From positions 256,984 through 320,983 of the forward strand of contig NW_005179363.1 in assembly GCF_000350225.1 (NCBI RefSeq): a DNA stretch of 64,000 nucleotides. Reading direction: 5' to 3'. Positions within the stretch are counted from its first letter, which is position 1. Every line of letters starts with the position of its first letter. This DNA comes from Chondrus crispus. Its lineage: Eukaryota > Rhodophyta > Florideophyceae > Gigartinales > Gigartinaceae. The position numbers were made by a program, and so were the translations under genes. The notes below the pieces were generated by a model. It saw only the letters and a list, made by a program, of their open reading frames with translations. It had not been told where the DNA came from and made no database searches. Shown piece by piece: positions 1-11,632 of this stretch.

Positions 1-321
1 TTAAGACAAACGTAAGGAATGATTCAAAAACGGGCAAGGCGAGCAAGGCTGAGGGATGGCAGTCTCAGTAGAGTGACAGGGTAAAGTTTTATTCAATATG
101 AAGCGGCAACGGTTTCGGGGAGCGTAATTTTAAATGGACGACAGAATCTCAAACATTGCGGACCAGCATTGCTTGCCAATTATTAATCATCTCTTATCGC
201 TCGCTCAATGATTTCACGGAATTGTAAGGGAGGCAGGCGTACTATGGTGGAACATCTAAGTAAAGGGGGATCACCATATCGTGCCATCTATAGTATTGTT
301 TCTTTCTATATAGTGCTATGC
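1..321. other. No gene recognised
   Basis: I see no protein motif, RNA gene or repeat boundary here. It is simply the left flank of the first solo-LTR-like insertion. Confidence 0.5.
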
Positions 322-920
322 TGTACTATAACCCGCAGGAACCGGATTTAGATTAGCTCAGCTACTGTAAAGCCGAGCTCTGCAGTACGAGCGCGCACAC
401 ACACGTGTACTTTCAGCCCCAATGGGCTCCAGTACGAGGGCACGGGACGGCCCGCACCGACTACAGTAGCTCAACAGTACAGTCCGAACTGTACTGCAGT
501 ATGATACCACTCACATGTACATGAAATACGCAAGCGGACCTACAGCGACTGGGGAGGTCAAGCACGGGTTTGTCCAGAACCTACTCCACTGTTCAGGCTC
601 GCCCCACGTATCCTAGATCGGGTTGGCTACACTGCCCCGTATCTAGTTAGGAGCTGAGCGGGCAGGGGACGCGCGAGTACGCGATCGAGCTTAGATCCAC
701 CTCCGCCCGTTAGCGCTGGAACGCCACCCCGTGCTGTTCCGGGGCGTAGACGCGTAGATTCGCCCGCGCGTGCACGCGTCCCCGACCGTACCCGCTCTAC
801 GACTACCACCCCCGGGTCGTCTGGTTCGGTTAGCTTGGGCTGCTTCCCTCCTTCTCCCGATCAGGGCCTACCGTCGGACTGTGCATGCACCCCTATGCGT
901 TTGAGGGTGCTTATGCCACA
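322..920 (+). mobile_element. Solo-LTR-like element, family F1 copy A
   Basis: This segment is non-coding and repeats, with divergence, at 35,186-35,855, 37,792-38,489, 51,311-51,951 and 62,186-62,803. It begins TGTACTATAACC and ends GCTTATGCCACA, so the two ends are imperfect inverted copies of each other. Like its relatives it carries many CACGTG and GTAC-type short palindromes and a central GC-rich block. Unlike four of its relatives I cannot see a matching 5-bp target duplication (TATGC on the left, CTACA on the right), so this copy may have lost one edge or recombined. It is either a solo LTR or a non-autonomous terminal-inverted-repeat element. Confidence 0.65.
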
Positions 921-1199
921 CTACACCTCCCCTCTTGTCAAATGTGATCATAATATATCCATTTGACCACGTGTAAGATGCACCAAGGCCAAGCCGCCAC
1001 AAGCCTGGGCGGCGTCCGATTTTAGGTTCAGACGTCGCTCTCAAAGCTCATGCGGTCATGAAGTTCAGATCTGATCCACGTTCTCTCTAAGTTTTTGCTC
1101 CGCACCCCCGACTCTTGGCCTCAAATCACAACGGGTCATTGAAATCAGAATGACAAAGCGCCAGGCCTGTCCGTGAAGCTCAAGAAAAAACCAACAAGT

Positions 1200-1253
1200 A
1201 TATATTTCAATAGTAAGTAGGAATAGTTATTCCTACTTACTATTGAAATATAT
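1200..1253. repeat. Perfect palindrome, 26-bp arms, 2-nt loop
   Basis: Positions 1200-1225 are the exact reverse complement of 1228-1253, with only GT between them. The arms are AT-rich. It resembles the other short inverted duplications in this window (6839-6903, 11541-11632, 56918-56956), but here I cannot tell which sequence was interrupted. Confidence 0.95.
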
Positions 1254-1598
1254 GAGAATGACTAGCAAATCTCAAAATCAACGGACCGCACAGAACAGCT
1301 CTCATGACCAAGTTAAAAATCTCCAGAAGGACAATCACCCACATTTCTCCTAATTTGAACGAGCTGACCAAGCGAGCAAAAGAGAACCACATTCATTCAA
1401 CACAAAAACAGTCAGAGAAGCAAGATTTTCCGAGCTCGAACTACTTCTAACTCGCTTCAGTACTTTCGCACGTTCAGAAAAAATATCTGTGACCCAAGCC
1501 GTAGTTCAGACCTATTCTATACGATTTCGAGACGACAGGCTGGCAATGGAACTTTCGGGGGAAAAGGGGGTCCGGCAAAACATTTCTCCTTAAATTGG
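1254..1598. other. No gene recognised
   Basis: I looked for the DNA-binding half that should precede the transposase relic downstream and did not find it. Confidence 0.4.
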
Positions 1599-2430
1599 AT
1601 GGGTCATGAAGTTCTTCAAGCGACTTTTGATGAGAGCTGTTTCAATTCATGGTGCAGTAGGGGTTTTCAACATCGCGAAAATTGCTCAAACGATACAGAT
1701 AGTTTACGAGATATTCTTCGCGATAACTACACATGCAACATGTACAATATCGAAGAAGCGGATTTATTTTCCAAATCGACACCACGGCGAACATATGTGA
1801 CAAGTCATGAAGACAGATCATCCGTTCCAGGAATTAAAGAAATGAAGGCAAAAGATGGAGCCACGGCATATGTGTGTACAAATGCGGATGGATTCGGCCA
1901 GTTTCCTATGGCCATCATCGGAAAATTCAAGAAGCCCCTCTATTTCCGTTCGGGAGAACCTCACGTTCCACATGTCAGTGAGAAGAATGCATGGTCAGAG
2001 GCTATGACGTTCAAGTCATGGTTCTATGACCTGTACTTACTACACATTCGGAAGCAGACGTCGAAAACTGTTGAACTTCTGATGTGCGGCGGTGACCCTC
2101 ATGAGATATACAGTATATATTCAACGGAGCAAGTAATAATAATGGCCCTTCCTCGCAGCTGTGCAAGCATCAACATATGGAATTGGGTATCATCGCGACG
2201 TGGAAAATTCACTATCGTCAACACAAGTTGCGTTTATCGTCGCCGAACTTGAGGATCGCATGCAGCGTTGAGAGAGATTGGCGAATGAACCAGCCGCCAC
2301 GAAGGGTATGGCTGAAGAGTATGATCTACAAATGCCTGATGCAACAGGATTACATACGCAGGCCTGGAAATTTGTAAGCCAAAATATGTATTGTAACTGT
2401 TGGGTAAAAAGCTCTGATAGTACCCGTTGA
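1599..2430 (+). pseudogene. pogo/Tigger-like transposase relic (copy 1)
   Basis: This is the catalytic half of a Tc1/mariner-superfamily DDE transposase of the pogo/Tigger type, an enzyme that cuts and pastes its own DNA in the nucleus. A 217-codon reading frame shows the family pattern around the first catalytic site (YNIEEADLF where YNADETGLF-like sequence is usual), then the run VCTNADGFGQFPMAIIGKFK, the NAW...F..W segment, and the second site (ELLMCGGDPHE). Near 2170 the reading moves to another frame (MELGIIATWKIHY, usually QPMDQGII). A tail with AWKFVSQNMYCNCW matches the usual C-terminal NCW segment. All three catalytic aspartates look replaced or shifted, and the helix-turn-helix half is missing, so it is dead. 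The family call is confident; the limits are approximate. Confidence 0.75.
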
Positions 2431-3168
2431 TGTGCAGGTAACACTATCTGAAGGGATCGGAAAGATGATTGGGCCTCACCTCTCACTACAAAAAAGAAGC
2501 GTATAGAAGGTATTGTACCTATGTAGAGAGAATAAAAAATACGGTTGCACTGAACAATCCGTTGTCGACTTATTGTGAGGGAGGAGTGCGAAACGTGTAC
2601 GCCTCAAGGTGGATGGAGGTATAAAAGGAGTCTGATGTAATTATAGAAATAGTCGACGACGTGATTGACGGTCTGCAACATCTATCTTGGGCTCGGTCGA
2701 GCTTAGAAAAAGTGATGGTAATAATAGTGGTTCCGACCGACAACCCTATCGCCCGATTCCAACGACGGTTAGGCTCACAGAATTGTGTTTGGAGAAGAGG
2801 AATTAGCTTATCAGCGCAATGTACAGGAATTAATCTGTGTAACGAATCGAGAAAGCTTTTCTCAATGCCTGGCATCAGTGAGCAGAACACGAGAGAGGGG
2901 AGCAGTGCTGGGCGATTATCCATGAGTAAAGCTTATCTGGGTAGGCATTAGAAGGGTGCATATTACAGTAGTTGCTCGATAATTGCAACGAGTTGGTGGA
3001 CCACGAACCGTTGCGGTTACTAAACGATTATGACTGACTTTTTGCCACGTGTTAGAACACAGTTTGAGAAAATGTTCTTGAAACATTTGTCAATCGTAGT
3101 TCGCCTCGCGCTAGAAAGCATCATGCTGCGAACAGCACCCCACGACTTTTATAGGCCACCTGAAAATG
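2431..3168. other. No gene recognised
   Basis: An open frame at 2661-2951 lacks any motif I know and is probably chance. It could hold more of the eroded tail of the neighbouring pogo element. Confidence 0.4.
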
Positions 3169-3911
3169 GTACAGAATAACGACCGATGCGCGCGGAGGTT
3201 GGTAATCTGGCGGACGTACTCTATATAATCGCGGGCGAGGTGCCCACGTGAGATGAATAGGCATGCGCCGATCCGTCGTGGCTAAGTACGCGTGTACGGT
3301 AGTGCACACGTATAGCGTTGGAGCCCGTACGGTAGTTTGTGAAGGGGGTGCTAGAATTTTAATGGTGTACAGTACCCGGTGTAAACTAAGTGGCAGGTTT
3401 TGTACTGGAACAGATGTCCAGACATCTCTCTGGGCGGTTAAGACCCCACATAGGTACCCAGCAGGAAACCAGGGGCAAGTACGCCTCCCTCCCTTTTAGC
3501 GCCCAACAACTACGGTTTGGTTAGTTTATCTGCGCTGGCTGTAGTATAACCACCAACGCACGCGGAGGTTAGTAGTCTGGCAGATGTACACGGTGTACAC
3601 GTGAGAGAGGTGTCCACGTGGGCTGAACGCCTCCGCCGATCGGTTGTAGCTAAGTACTCTTGTACAGTAACGAACACGTGTAGTGTCAGGGCCCGGGCGA
3701 TAGTTAGTAATTACGGGGCTAGAATTTTAATTGTATACAGTACCCGGTACGCACTAGATGGCAGGTGATGTACCGGGACAGGTGTCCGGGCGTCCCTCTG
3801 AGGGTTTAGGACCTGGCACCGGTCCCCAACAGTAAACTGGAGCAAGTTGACCCAGCCTGTTTCGCACCTAATTAAGATCGTTGGGTTACTGTGCTCGTGC
3901 TGGGTTCTACA
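3169..3911 (-). repeat. Two tandem F3-like repeat units
   Basis: Two related units of about 370 bp follow each other (about 3169-3539 and 3540-3911). Both begin with a variant of TGTAGTATAACC, then an ACGCGGAGGTT block, and contain a GGTTTAG/GGTTAAG...CCC block. The GGTTAAGACC...GCCTCCCT part matches, in reverse, the middle of the F3 elements at 14,126 and 34,224. I read this as two F3-type LTR-like units in minus orientation lying head to tail. No coding sequence is apparent. Confidence 0.55.
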
Positions 3912-3922
3912 CCGTCACTAGG

Positions 3923-4262
3923 CGTACCCGATTACGCACCTCGGGATGACTGCGCGTGAATGGGGACGTGTGCCACTCCCTTTTGGCGAGGTCGACCGTG
4001 TCAGTTTTCGGCGCGCCGAGAGTCCCGCGTCGCATGCGCCTTCGGCTACTCCTCCGAGCCTCTCACCAAACGAGGGAACGAGAGGGATTATCTCCCACCG
4101 GTCGTACCCGATAACGCACCTCGAGGCGACTGCTCGTAACCGCCCACGTGTGACACTCCCTTTTCGCGAGCTCGACTGTATCAGTTTCCCGCTCGCCGCG
4201 TGTCGCGCCCGCTTTCTCCGTCGGCTAGACCTCCGAAGCACCTGGTTTCGCAGAGAGTAGAG
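3923..4262. repeat. Tandem duplication, about 180-bp unit
   Basis: The segment starting CGTACCCGAT at 3923 recurs at 4103, with similarity through the ACACTCCCTTTT block to the end of each unit. A diverged relative appears at about 35,038-35,110 (CCACCGGTCGTAC...CCTCCCTTGTC). It is non-coding and probably part of another LTR-like repeat. Confidence 0.6.
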
Positions 4263-4478
4263 GGGAGTTGCCCAAAAAATGTGACCAGATTCCAAGTTAT
4301 GTGCCTCAAGAATTACTTTCCCCAACACCAGCGTTTTCAACTGCTACTTCGCACATGCCAGCTGTAGTACTTCTACATGTTCTTCGATCTTGTCTTCCAC
4401 ACCAACTGTCTCACCCAAAATGTAACTAACAACTTCTTTCACCATTAATTTGCCTCTGTCTTGCTATAACGAGACATC

Positions 4479-5092
4479 TGTAGTGCACTGGCATGCACCT
4501 CCATTTCACATGTGCATCCGCATACGTGGCCTACAACAGTACCAGAGGGACTCCTCCACGGGTACCCGTGTCCCAAATCTCCACATGTACAAGTGTCAAG
4601 TCACTACGCGTACCGAATATCATATCGCATATATAGGGGCTTGTCGGGCGTATCTTGTAGCGCTCTTAATTATTTCTGTATTGTCACAAAATATTATCCC
4701 GACGTCGAATAATATGTAGTCGACATCCCACCTTAAGTAAAGCCATACGAAGCCTTGAGTTCATATCTGGAGTCTTTAGAACAGGGACTTGTAGCCTTTC
4801 CTCCGGTACTAGCCCACCACTAGACCACGCGAGCTTATCTACTACTCTCGGATCCCAACCGCCTTTACGGCGCGCGCCCCGGTCCTCTACAGTATACCTG
4901 CATGCGTGCGTTTCGTGGTACTTCGTCCCTCCTGGGCGCTCTGCTATACTTTCCTTCCCTTCATTTCTCTACTGCGCTACGCGTCCAGATCCCGTGCCGG
5001 TTACCCCACGGGTGGTCTCCCGAAACCCATATGCGCCACCCACCGCCAGCGCTCTGCTTGCGCTATACAACTGTTCCCCTCCACTGCATGAA
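4479..5092 (+). mobile_element. Solo-LTR-like element, family F2 copy 1
   Basis: The segment starts TGTAGTGCACTGGCATGC and shares an ordered set of blocks with the F2 copies at 11,882-12,530 and 43,440-43,881: the GACATCCCACCTTAAGTAAA block, the CTAGCCCA block, GATCCCAACC, CGCGCGCCCC, and the CCGGTTACCCCACGGGTGGT block. The right end is less clear than in copy 2; similarity fades at about 5092 and I could not match the left flank ACATC on the right. It has no coding capacity. Whether it is a solo LTR or a non-autonomous inverted-repeat element cannot be decided from this copy. Confidence 0.6.
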
Positions 5093-5795
5093 AAAAATCT
5101 TCTCCTTGAGGATTTGAAAGATCTTTGACGGATATCCACGACTTTGCTGTTAGCAACGATTCTAAGTTTGTTGCCAATTCGATTTTAGCCATCCCTTCAA
5201 TCGCTTCACCATCTCCAGAACCGACCTTTCTAACCAGACTAGTATGATTCCAACGGTTCTTTGTAACAATCGCAGATAGGCCTCGTCATATACTTGTTAT
5301 TCACGTCTAAGTGATATTAATATAGACCTCGTGTATGCCCTTAATATTCTCATCAGCAAAATTAATAGGCCGTTTCGTTTTTATACCTCTATCGATTTTA
5401 TGCCCGCGATTACACCTGTATCAATAGACTGAGTTGTAGAGGTGGTATTCAGGGGTAAAATACAATATCCACACCACGCAAAGGCAGTAAGTTAGATACT
5501 GTTCAGTGAGCATTGCAATTATTGGAAGCAAAACCTCTTCCTGACAGATATATCATTGGACACAGCTCTTGTGAACCATTCATGAAATTATAACCAGAAA
5601 TATTAATATAACTATTGATACTTGAACCTTATGATAAGTGTGCGTCGAGTAATTGGGCCATAACTGGAAACATATTGAGCAGCGATCACCTGCGGTGCGA
5701 TATTTGAATTTCAACATTGACCGAAAGGCCTGCCCCCATCCCCGAGAACTCTATTTCCAAGCCCACCTATTTCATTCATCCGATTTATTGCCTCC
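5093..5795. other. AT-rich spacer, no gene recognised
   Basis: No motif or repeat boundary was found between the F2 insertion and the pogo relic. Confidence 0.4.
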
Positions 5796-6838
5796 ATGAG
5801 ATGTCTGAGTACCCGTCCCACACACCATTGCATCTTTCAACATGGTGGTCCCCCTACATTTTCGCCATCTGTCGAAACTCGAAAAGAAGACTCGCCTCAA
5901 CAACGGAAAACAAGCCGTCATCGACATAAACAATCCTTTCGCGATGTTTCCCGCTTGTTACACATCCTGTGTCCCATCTTCTTCCGATCATTCCATAATC
6001 CACTCCCTTCCGTAATCCGTCCAGGGCATTCTAAGGCCCTCACAGACGAGACAGAACATATTGTTTTGGATTCCGCTGTTGAGTACGCGCGAAATAGGAC
6101 CCCGCTTTCGCGAGAATCAGTCAAAAAGTTGAATCAAGACTACTTTCAACATCTGCCCGCGCATCGGCAACAAGCCATCCAATTTAAAGATCTTCGACCA
6201 AGCCATGGATTCCTCCCATCGTTTCTTCATCGGCGCCCAAAACTGGCATTGAAACGTAGATGCATGTTGGAACACGACGGCTCCGTTGCAATGTCCATGC
6301 CCAATCTCGCGGAGCACTTTGCTCGTTTACATCAAGTCTATAGGGAATAAATTATCACACATAGAACCCAGATATTTGATCTCAATTAGTCGGGTTTTTC
6401 GACCAGGACTGCACACCTTGCGAGAGCTATGGCAATTGGGGAGAATAAAGTGCCTTGACATGCTGGTGAGTTGAAGTGGTCGGACAACGAGGACCACGTT
6501 ACAGGTATACCGATTGTGTCTGTAGACAGCAGCATGTGCAATCCAGTTGCCATTTTACCGGGAAAGCGGTTGAAGTGACGGAATCATGCGGCCGGTACAG
6601 GCAGGGCCACTGCCTGCTACCTGCTGCTAAATGCTCCTGTCGTCTATCGGGATCCCGCTGGCATGGATACATAAAAGTCTAATGACTTTGCGGAATGGTT
6701 TTGCAACAGATACTGAGGCTAGGTGTGCTCTTAATAGTAATATTCTTTTGTCCCTAGATGGGTACGTTGCAGAAAAGTCTTCTAATGCTTTACAACTTCT
6801 GACGAATTACAATATCATTGTTATAGCCCTCCCTGCTT

Positions 6839-6903
6839 ATACCAATCATCGTACTCAAATTATTGACTACAATAGTCAATAACTTGAGTACGATGATTGG
6901 TAT
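6839..6903. repeat. Inverted duplication, 31-bp arms, 3-nt loop
   Basis: Positions 6839-6869 and 6873-6903 are reverse complements with a single mismatch. The left arm is genuine transposase coding sequence (TNHRTQIIDYN); the right arm is an inverted copy of it. After it the transposase resumes at PFKTYF, so the hairpin is an insertion within the gene. Confidence 0.95.
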
Positions 6904-6951
6904 TATATAGTATAGAATAAATATATACTCTCCCCGTTCAAGACATACTTT

Positions 6952-7027
6952 GTCAACGCGTTCGTTCAACTCATTCCGTGGTACTAAGGTAGTACCTACG
7001 AAATGAATTTAACGAACGCGTGTTGAC
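6952..7027. repeat. Imperfect inverted duplication in pogo copy 2
   Basis: GTCAAC followed by GCGTTCGTT on the left returns inverted as AACGAACGCG and GTTGAC on the right, with a few mismatches and a 2-nt gap. The left arm encodes FVNAFVQLIP of the transposase. It is the second such event within 200 bases. Confidence 0.85.
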
Positions 7028-7480
7028 TACTGTTGGTGCAGGGATAAATGATGTGCATAAGCAGTTCGAATTGGTGCATGATGCATATGACAGGGTTCTC
7101 AGGTACAATATTATTTTAAGTGGATTTCCAGCCAGCATATTATGGTGTCCTAAGCGACAAATTACTGTTTCCGAGGTTATCAAACAAGCAGATAAAAACA
7201 ACATCGGAGACTAACCCTTACGTGAGGCCCCGCTTAAATGCATTGAGGATCGGACTGAGAGCTTCACCTAAACCCGTACTCTTTTCGGTGGGATGGGCCT
7301 ATTGCTGAAAAGGGTACACTCCACACCAAGGCTAGTGCCTTCAAAACTAGGCAAGAGGTTCTGGATCATTTGCAAGCGCGGGACGTGGCTAGTGCTGCAG
7401 AATCTGTCGACAGAGAAGCCCGTGAAGCTCCTGATTCTGACAAAGTCGTTTCGGTCATGAGGGCGAGGCGAATGTGAGTG

Positions 7481-8333
7481 TGCGTGTTCTTCAGGATCCT
7501 GAAAAGTTCATGTTTGCATGAATCTTGGTTGGAGTTGCCCGGTGTACACCCGGCACTCACGTGAGTGCGAGGGGGTTGTTTTGCTCACGTAGACACAGGA
7601 GGAATATTGCACGCCAAAGTGCACTGCAGAAATCCGTGTTACAACTACAAATTTAGGTAAAAGTCGGGTTTATAGCGTGTGCCACGGGTGGGAGTTGTGT
7701 GAAAACGGCTACTTGAGGGCATATTCAGCCCGAACCCAAACAACATGGTGTCTCGACCGTAGTTGATTGGGAAAACGCTCCCCCGAAGCACGTTTCAGGA
7801 CGCGCAATGCGAGTGTAGGAAATTGACAGACGAATACGTCAATATGAAGTGCGTTTCCTATTTCAACTATCGTTTTGGTTCTGAATAGCGGGGCTGGTAG
7901 AGACAATCACACCATTACATATTCTTGGACATTTCAGAAACAGATCTGTGGTCATCCAAGGTTTTTTTGTTTGAATGATTATCTAATCCAAGGCCCTGAC
8001 CAATTGTTGAAAATAGGCGTGGACTTGCAGTGCTTCAAATACTCATTATTTTACAATTTTCATGTACATCCCCATTTTCACAGATCAGCAGTGCTACTCT
8101 CTTTCATCTTTTTGCGATCTGCCAGCTGATTGAAATCTACTGTCGTCTCTAGTGCCAATTTTATAAAATAGCCCACATCCATCAACGTTAAAAGTTTCTT
8201 TGATGTCGTATTTACGAATACGGTTTAAATATATTTGGGAGCTCCTGAGCCACTGCCGTCACATCAGCATCACCACTATCCATGTGGCTCTTAATGTTTC
8301 TCAAGTTCCCTCTCCTTTTAAATTTGCTTAAAT
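7481..8333. other. No gene recognised
   Basis: This stretch lies between the pogo relic and the Gypsy-1 LTR. I see no domain, and no repeat partner in the window. Confidence 0.4.
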
Positions 8334-8606
8334 ATGGCGAAACCTCTGTAGACACCGAAGTGTCGGTAGTCAACTTTTCTGTGTGTCGTAAAAATTGACG
8401 TTGTTCGTTGTTTTTCCGGAAGACTGACGCTAGTTCTAAATCGGACTCTACATTTTGTTTTCGTTTCACCCAGATGACTGAATGCGAGTTCCTAATCCAA
8501 CTCTAGGTCTAGAAGGGGATTACATATCCGAGTGTCAGTGGACGGCGACTCAACAATGTTGACATGTGCCGAACGTGTAGCCGGGCGAGGACCGCCACGT
8601 CTTACA
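8334..8606 (-). repeat. Gypsy-1 3' LTR
   Basis: This 273-bp segment (plus-strand ends TGGCGAAA and CTTACA) is repeated directly at 14,757-15,012, on the other side of the coding region. On the element's strand it is immediately preceded by the purine run AAACGGGGGAG, a good polypurine tract, which fixes the LTR boundary at 8606. Confidence 0.8.
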
Positions 8607-8615
8607 CTCCCCCGT

Positions 8616-8955
8616 TTAAAGCGCAAGGGCAGCGCGAGTTTTCCGAACGAGCTCTGGTGGGGTGTTCTTGCGACCGAGAAGGCGGAGAAGCATTCTCGGA
8701 ACGTCTTCGTAGACATTCACGAGCGGTTCGAGCGTGTCTTTGAAGTTGGGGAGTTCCTTCCAACGGGAATTGTACCATTACTACATCAGGCTGTTCGATA
8801 AAATTCATTAGCCGCGCGACCTGCATACCTGTTTCGGACTGCAGTACGTGCGGCATAATTGCGCTTTCATCTAATCCATTTTCGGTGTACAGCTTGAGGC
8901 TGGAGGCATGTATGTCCTCTAGCGGACCATTTAGGAGATCTTCTACTTGGTACAC
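8616..8955 (-). pseudogene. Gypsy-1 chromodomain region
   Basis: This is the C-terminal end of the Pol polyprotein. It reads YQVEDLLNGPLEDIHAS, then ARLMNFIEQPDVVMV, then after a one-base shift RWKELPNFKDTLEPLVNVYEDVP, ending at a stop at 8616-8618. The W-K-x-L-P...T-x-E-P-L...DVP pattern is that of a chromodomain, which binds methylated histone tails and steers integration. The frameshift inside the domain would inactivate it. It is followed directly by the polypurine tract and 3' LTR, as expected for the last domain of such elements. Confidence 0.8.
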
Positions 8956-9041
8956 GTAGCCGTTCAGGGGCTTTATATTCCGACACGGTCAGCGCCAACG
9001 TAATGCGAGTTTCTCTCCGGCATAGAAATCGGTCCTTGCAA

Positions 9042-10040
9042 CTAAAACGTAGTCGCCTTCCGTGAAGTTTGGTAACGATCCCTTTGACGCCTGATCGGGT
9101 GACCGTTGTCGGTCAACGGCAGAGTGGTCTGAAAAACTGGACGAAGGTCGCAGGAGAGTTGCTTGAGGTTTCCAATGTTAATTGAGCGCTCGTGTTGGAC
9201 ATCCGAGATCGATACGATCGCGGTGTGGGAGGTCCTTAAAAACGTTTTGATGAGGGGAGACGGCTCCCTTCCCATAAATGCGGTAATCGGTGCCACGTTC
9301 CCATGCTGTGGCGAAGATGCAATGTTGAGGGCGCTTTGCACTACCGGAAGCAAGTCGGGCCACTCTTTGAAATCCATCCGCAGCTCGGAGATAGGTGCCC
9401 GGAACACCTGTAGAAGTTCCTTCCCCAAGCGCTCCACGGCTCCGTTGCTCCACGGAGTATACGGCAACGTAAAATGGTGCGGTACCTTGAGGTTCCTCGT
9501 TACCGACCGTACGGTTTCATTCTTGAAATGAGTAGGTCCGTCGGACATGAGTCCTCCCTGTACACCCTGCGCAGCACAACAGTCGATGATGGCATGCGAA
9601 GCGTTCTCAGCCGATGTATCGGGAAATGCGAAAATCCATTTGTAGTCGGCGTGATCGGCTCGAAGAATCAAGACATACTTGCTTCCATCCGAGCTTGGTC
9701 CAATCTCAATGTAGTCGCACTGCAAGAGATCGTTTGGTGCTTTTCCGTTTACGGCTGGACCAAAGGGGCGGGGTACCTTTCCTCTCCAACTCTGTATAGA
9801 AAATAGATGCAGGCCCATACAAAAGACCGAACATCTATTTCCATCGTAGACCAAGTGTAAGATGATGATAAAAATAGAAGAGTTGCGTCGATACCGCGAT
9901 GACCACTTGGATCGGTGTGCGAGATGATGCACAAACGCAGTTGTAAGTCTGCCGATTTATGGGGAACCCATACGGGACCATCACGAAAACACATATTCCT
10001 TGTTGAAGGACTGTTTGTACAGGTCGATCGGTCGTTTGTT
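9042..10040 (-). pseudogene. Gypsy-1 integrase
   Basis: A 296-codon open frame contains the retroviral-type integrase core, which inserts the cDNA into the genome. The catalytic triad is visible: D in LLQCDYIEIG, D in LMSDGPTHFKNE, E in WSNGAVERLGKELL. Upstream at about 9900-10,040 a degraded HHCC zinc segment is readable (ISHTDPSGHRG, then WACIYF where a C..C pair is usual), so the second cysteine appears lost. The core itself is unusually well preserved compared with the rest of the element. The 3' part runs toward the chromodomain through at least one frame change. Confidence 0.85.
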
Positions 10041-10242
10041 TCTGTTACTGAGCAGTGATTATTTCGCGCGACGGCCATTGAGAATCCGTTACAGAGGCTG
10101 ACGGGAGTTCCAGAATTCGGACGATCCGGCGCACAATGGGTGTGGGTGTCACGGACCATCTCCCGAGCAGGCCGGCCCAGACATTGTCTTCGCCCTTGAT
10201 GTGGAAACACGTGTACGTATCAATGCTTAACTTCACCGCCCA

Positions 10243-10680
10243 TCAGAGTACCCTGCGTGAGGTCGTCTGCGGGAGGTCTGGAACAACAGAAATCGGGTCG
10301 AAGATAAAGAACCAAGTTGTTGCCTGTGTGCAGATCAAACCCAGGCTGGGTCGCGGCAATCCAATGCATACGATCGAGCGTACCGAGAACGGCGTAGGAT
10401 TATTTCGCAAGAATCGTCCATTCAAGTTGTGTACGGTTGAATCAGCTTGACAGAAAAGCTAAAGGGTCATGCTTTCGTTCCTTGTGAGGCTTGGAAAGAT
10501 CTGAAATGGGCACTTGGGGGACAATACCTGACCAGACCGTTTCTGAGGCATAGGTGTAGATGCAAAGGTGCTTGTTCTCATCGCGGTGAGAAAGCGTTAC
10601 TTGATTCGTGAGAGCTTTCCTGAAGGTCTCGAAAGCAGCAGTTTCTTTGTCTCCCGACGGGAGAGCTGACAACAAAATTC
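10243..10680 (-). pseudogene. Gypsy-1 RNase H
   Basis: The RNase H segment of Pol, which removes the RNA strand during cDNA synthesis, can be read as HLCIYTYASETVWSGIV (TDAS is usual, so the first catalytic aspartate is replaced by Y), then QLEWTILAK with a stop where the E-K-E-A-Y site belongs, then TLDRMHWIAATQPGFDL and TGNNLVLYL. The segment lies between RT and integrase as expected. Several frame changes show it is dead. Confidence 0.7.
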
Positions 10681-11540
10681 AGGCTACGGGGCGTTTCGTA
10701 CGTCTTTCCGTGTGACGGTATACATGTCCCAGAAAGTCGTGCAGCGTTGCGACTAACTCTGAGAACTGCGATATACCTTGTTTTACCCACTGTAGGGCAC
10801 ATAAATATTGCTGGAGATGCGATCCATTTGTTGGTGGCTCCATCGACGGTAATCCCTCAAGTCGACGGGGACTATACCGTATGCCGAATTCAGAAACGAC
10901 TCGGCCGCACCAACGGATGGTTTTCGCGAACAGGACGCCCTTTCCAGGATGTAGCTTGATGTTGTGCTGCGCGCAGATGCGTAGGAAAGCGTCGACTCCG
11001 TTCAGTAAACCGTCAATGGTGTATTCGTGTAGCAGAGTGTTAACCAGCCAGTTGAGCAAACGCTTCTGAAGTTCCGGTGGTGTAGTCTCAGCAAGAGAAG
11101 ACTGCAAGTGGCTGACTGCGTTGGTTGTGCCATGAAGCACCCTAGTCCGGGAGTAAATAGCATCAGGGGAAGGACTGTACCTCTTGAGAGTTCCGGTCAG
11201 GTGGTAGCTGCCAATACCCATGTGACAAATCGAAGGTCGCATAGAACCGAGAATTGGTGAGCTTGGTCCGTTCCTGCTCCAAGTTTGGCATCGGAAACTA
11301 ATATCGCACCGTGAACTTGTTGAGCGGACGTAAATCGACCGTGAATTGGAAAAGTGCGGCAGGATTTGGCCCCAAATGCGTTGCGCACGCCTACGACGAG
11401 GTAGGATTTGGGTACACCATTACGTGGTGGATATGGTCCGCGACAAAATTGGAAAGGAACTGGCGTTGCCCCTTTGAGTAGTTCCGAAGTCAGATGCGTA
11501 CCGGACGGGCCTCAGGAACTAAGTTAACAGTGAGCGGACA

Positions 11541-11574
11541 CAGTTTCGGCGATGGNGGACCATCGCCGAAACTG
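11541..11574. repeat. Perfect 15-bp palindrome with an N in its loop
   Basis: Positions 11541-11555 and 11560-11574 are exact reverse complements with a 4-nt loop. The only ambiguous base of the window (11,556) lies in the loop, next to the left arm. Confidence 0.95.
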
Positions 11575-11577
11575 CTG

Positions 11578-11632
11578 TATTGATGTGTTCCGCACGGAGT
11601 TCCCGGAGAACCCCGTGCGGAACACATCAATA
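11578..11632. repeat. Inverted duplication, 25-bp arms, 5-nt loop
   Basis: Positions 11578-11602 and 11608-11632 are reverse complements with one mismatch; the outer 20 bp match exactly. On the minus strand the right arm encodes the genuine RT-linker sequence (IDVFRTGF) and the left arm is its inverted copy, which interrupts the polyprotein frame. Confidence 0.95.

Larger units (their letters stand above)
5796..7480 (+). pseudogene. pogo-like transposase relic (copy 2)
   Basis: Nearly the whole length of a pogo-type transposase can be followed. The DNA-binding part is at about 6030-6345 (ALTDETEHIVLDSAVEYA, then LSRESVKKL and a RP.HGFLPSFLHRRPKLALKRR segment, the CENP-B-type helix-turn-helix). 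Around 6500 there is a GIPIVSVD...PVAILPGKR strand. The second catalytic aspartate survives in ILLSLDGYVAEKS (about 6750), followed by NIIVIALPAYTNHRTQIIDYN. The frame is then broken by two hairpin insertions (6839-6903 and 6952-7027); between them PFKTYFVNAFVQLIP is still readable. The C-terminal part (AYDRVLRYNIILSGF, LWCPKRQITVSEVIKQAD) follows to about 7480 through further frameshifts. It is clearly non-functional. Confidence 0.8.

Noticed and set aside
322..920. A 5-bp target duplication for F1 copy A
   Set aside because: Left TATGC and right CTACA do not match; I kept the element call but not the duplication.
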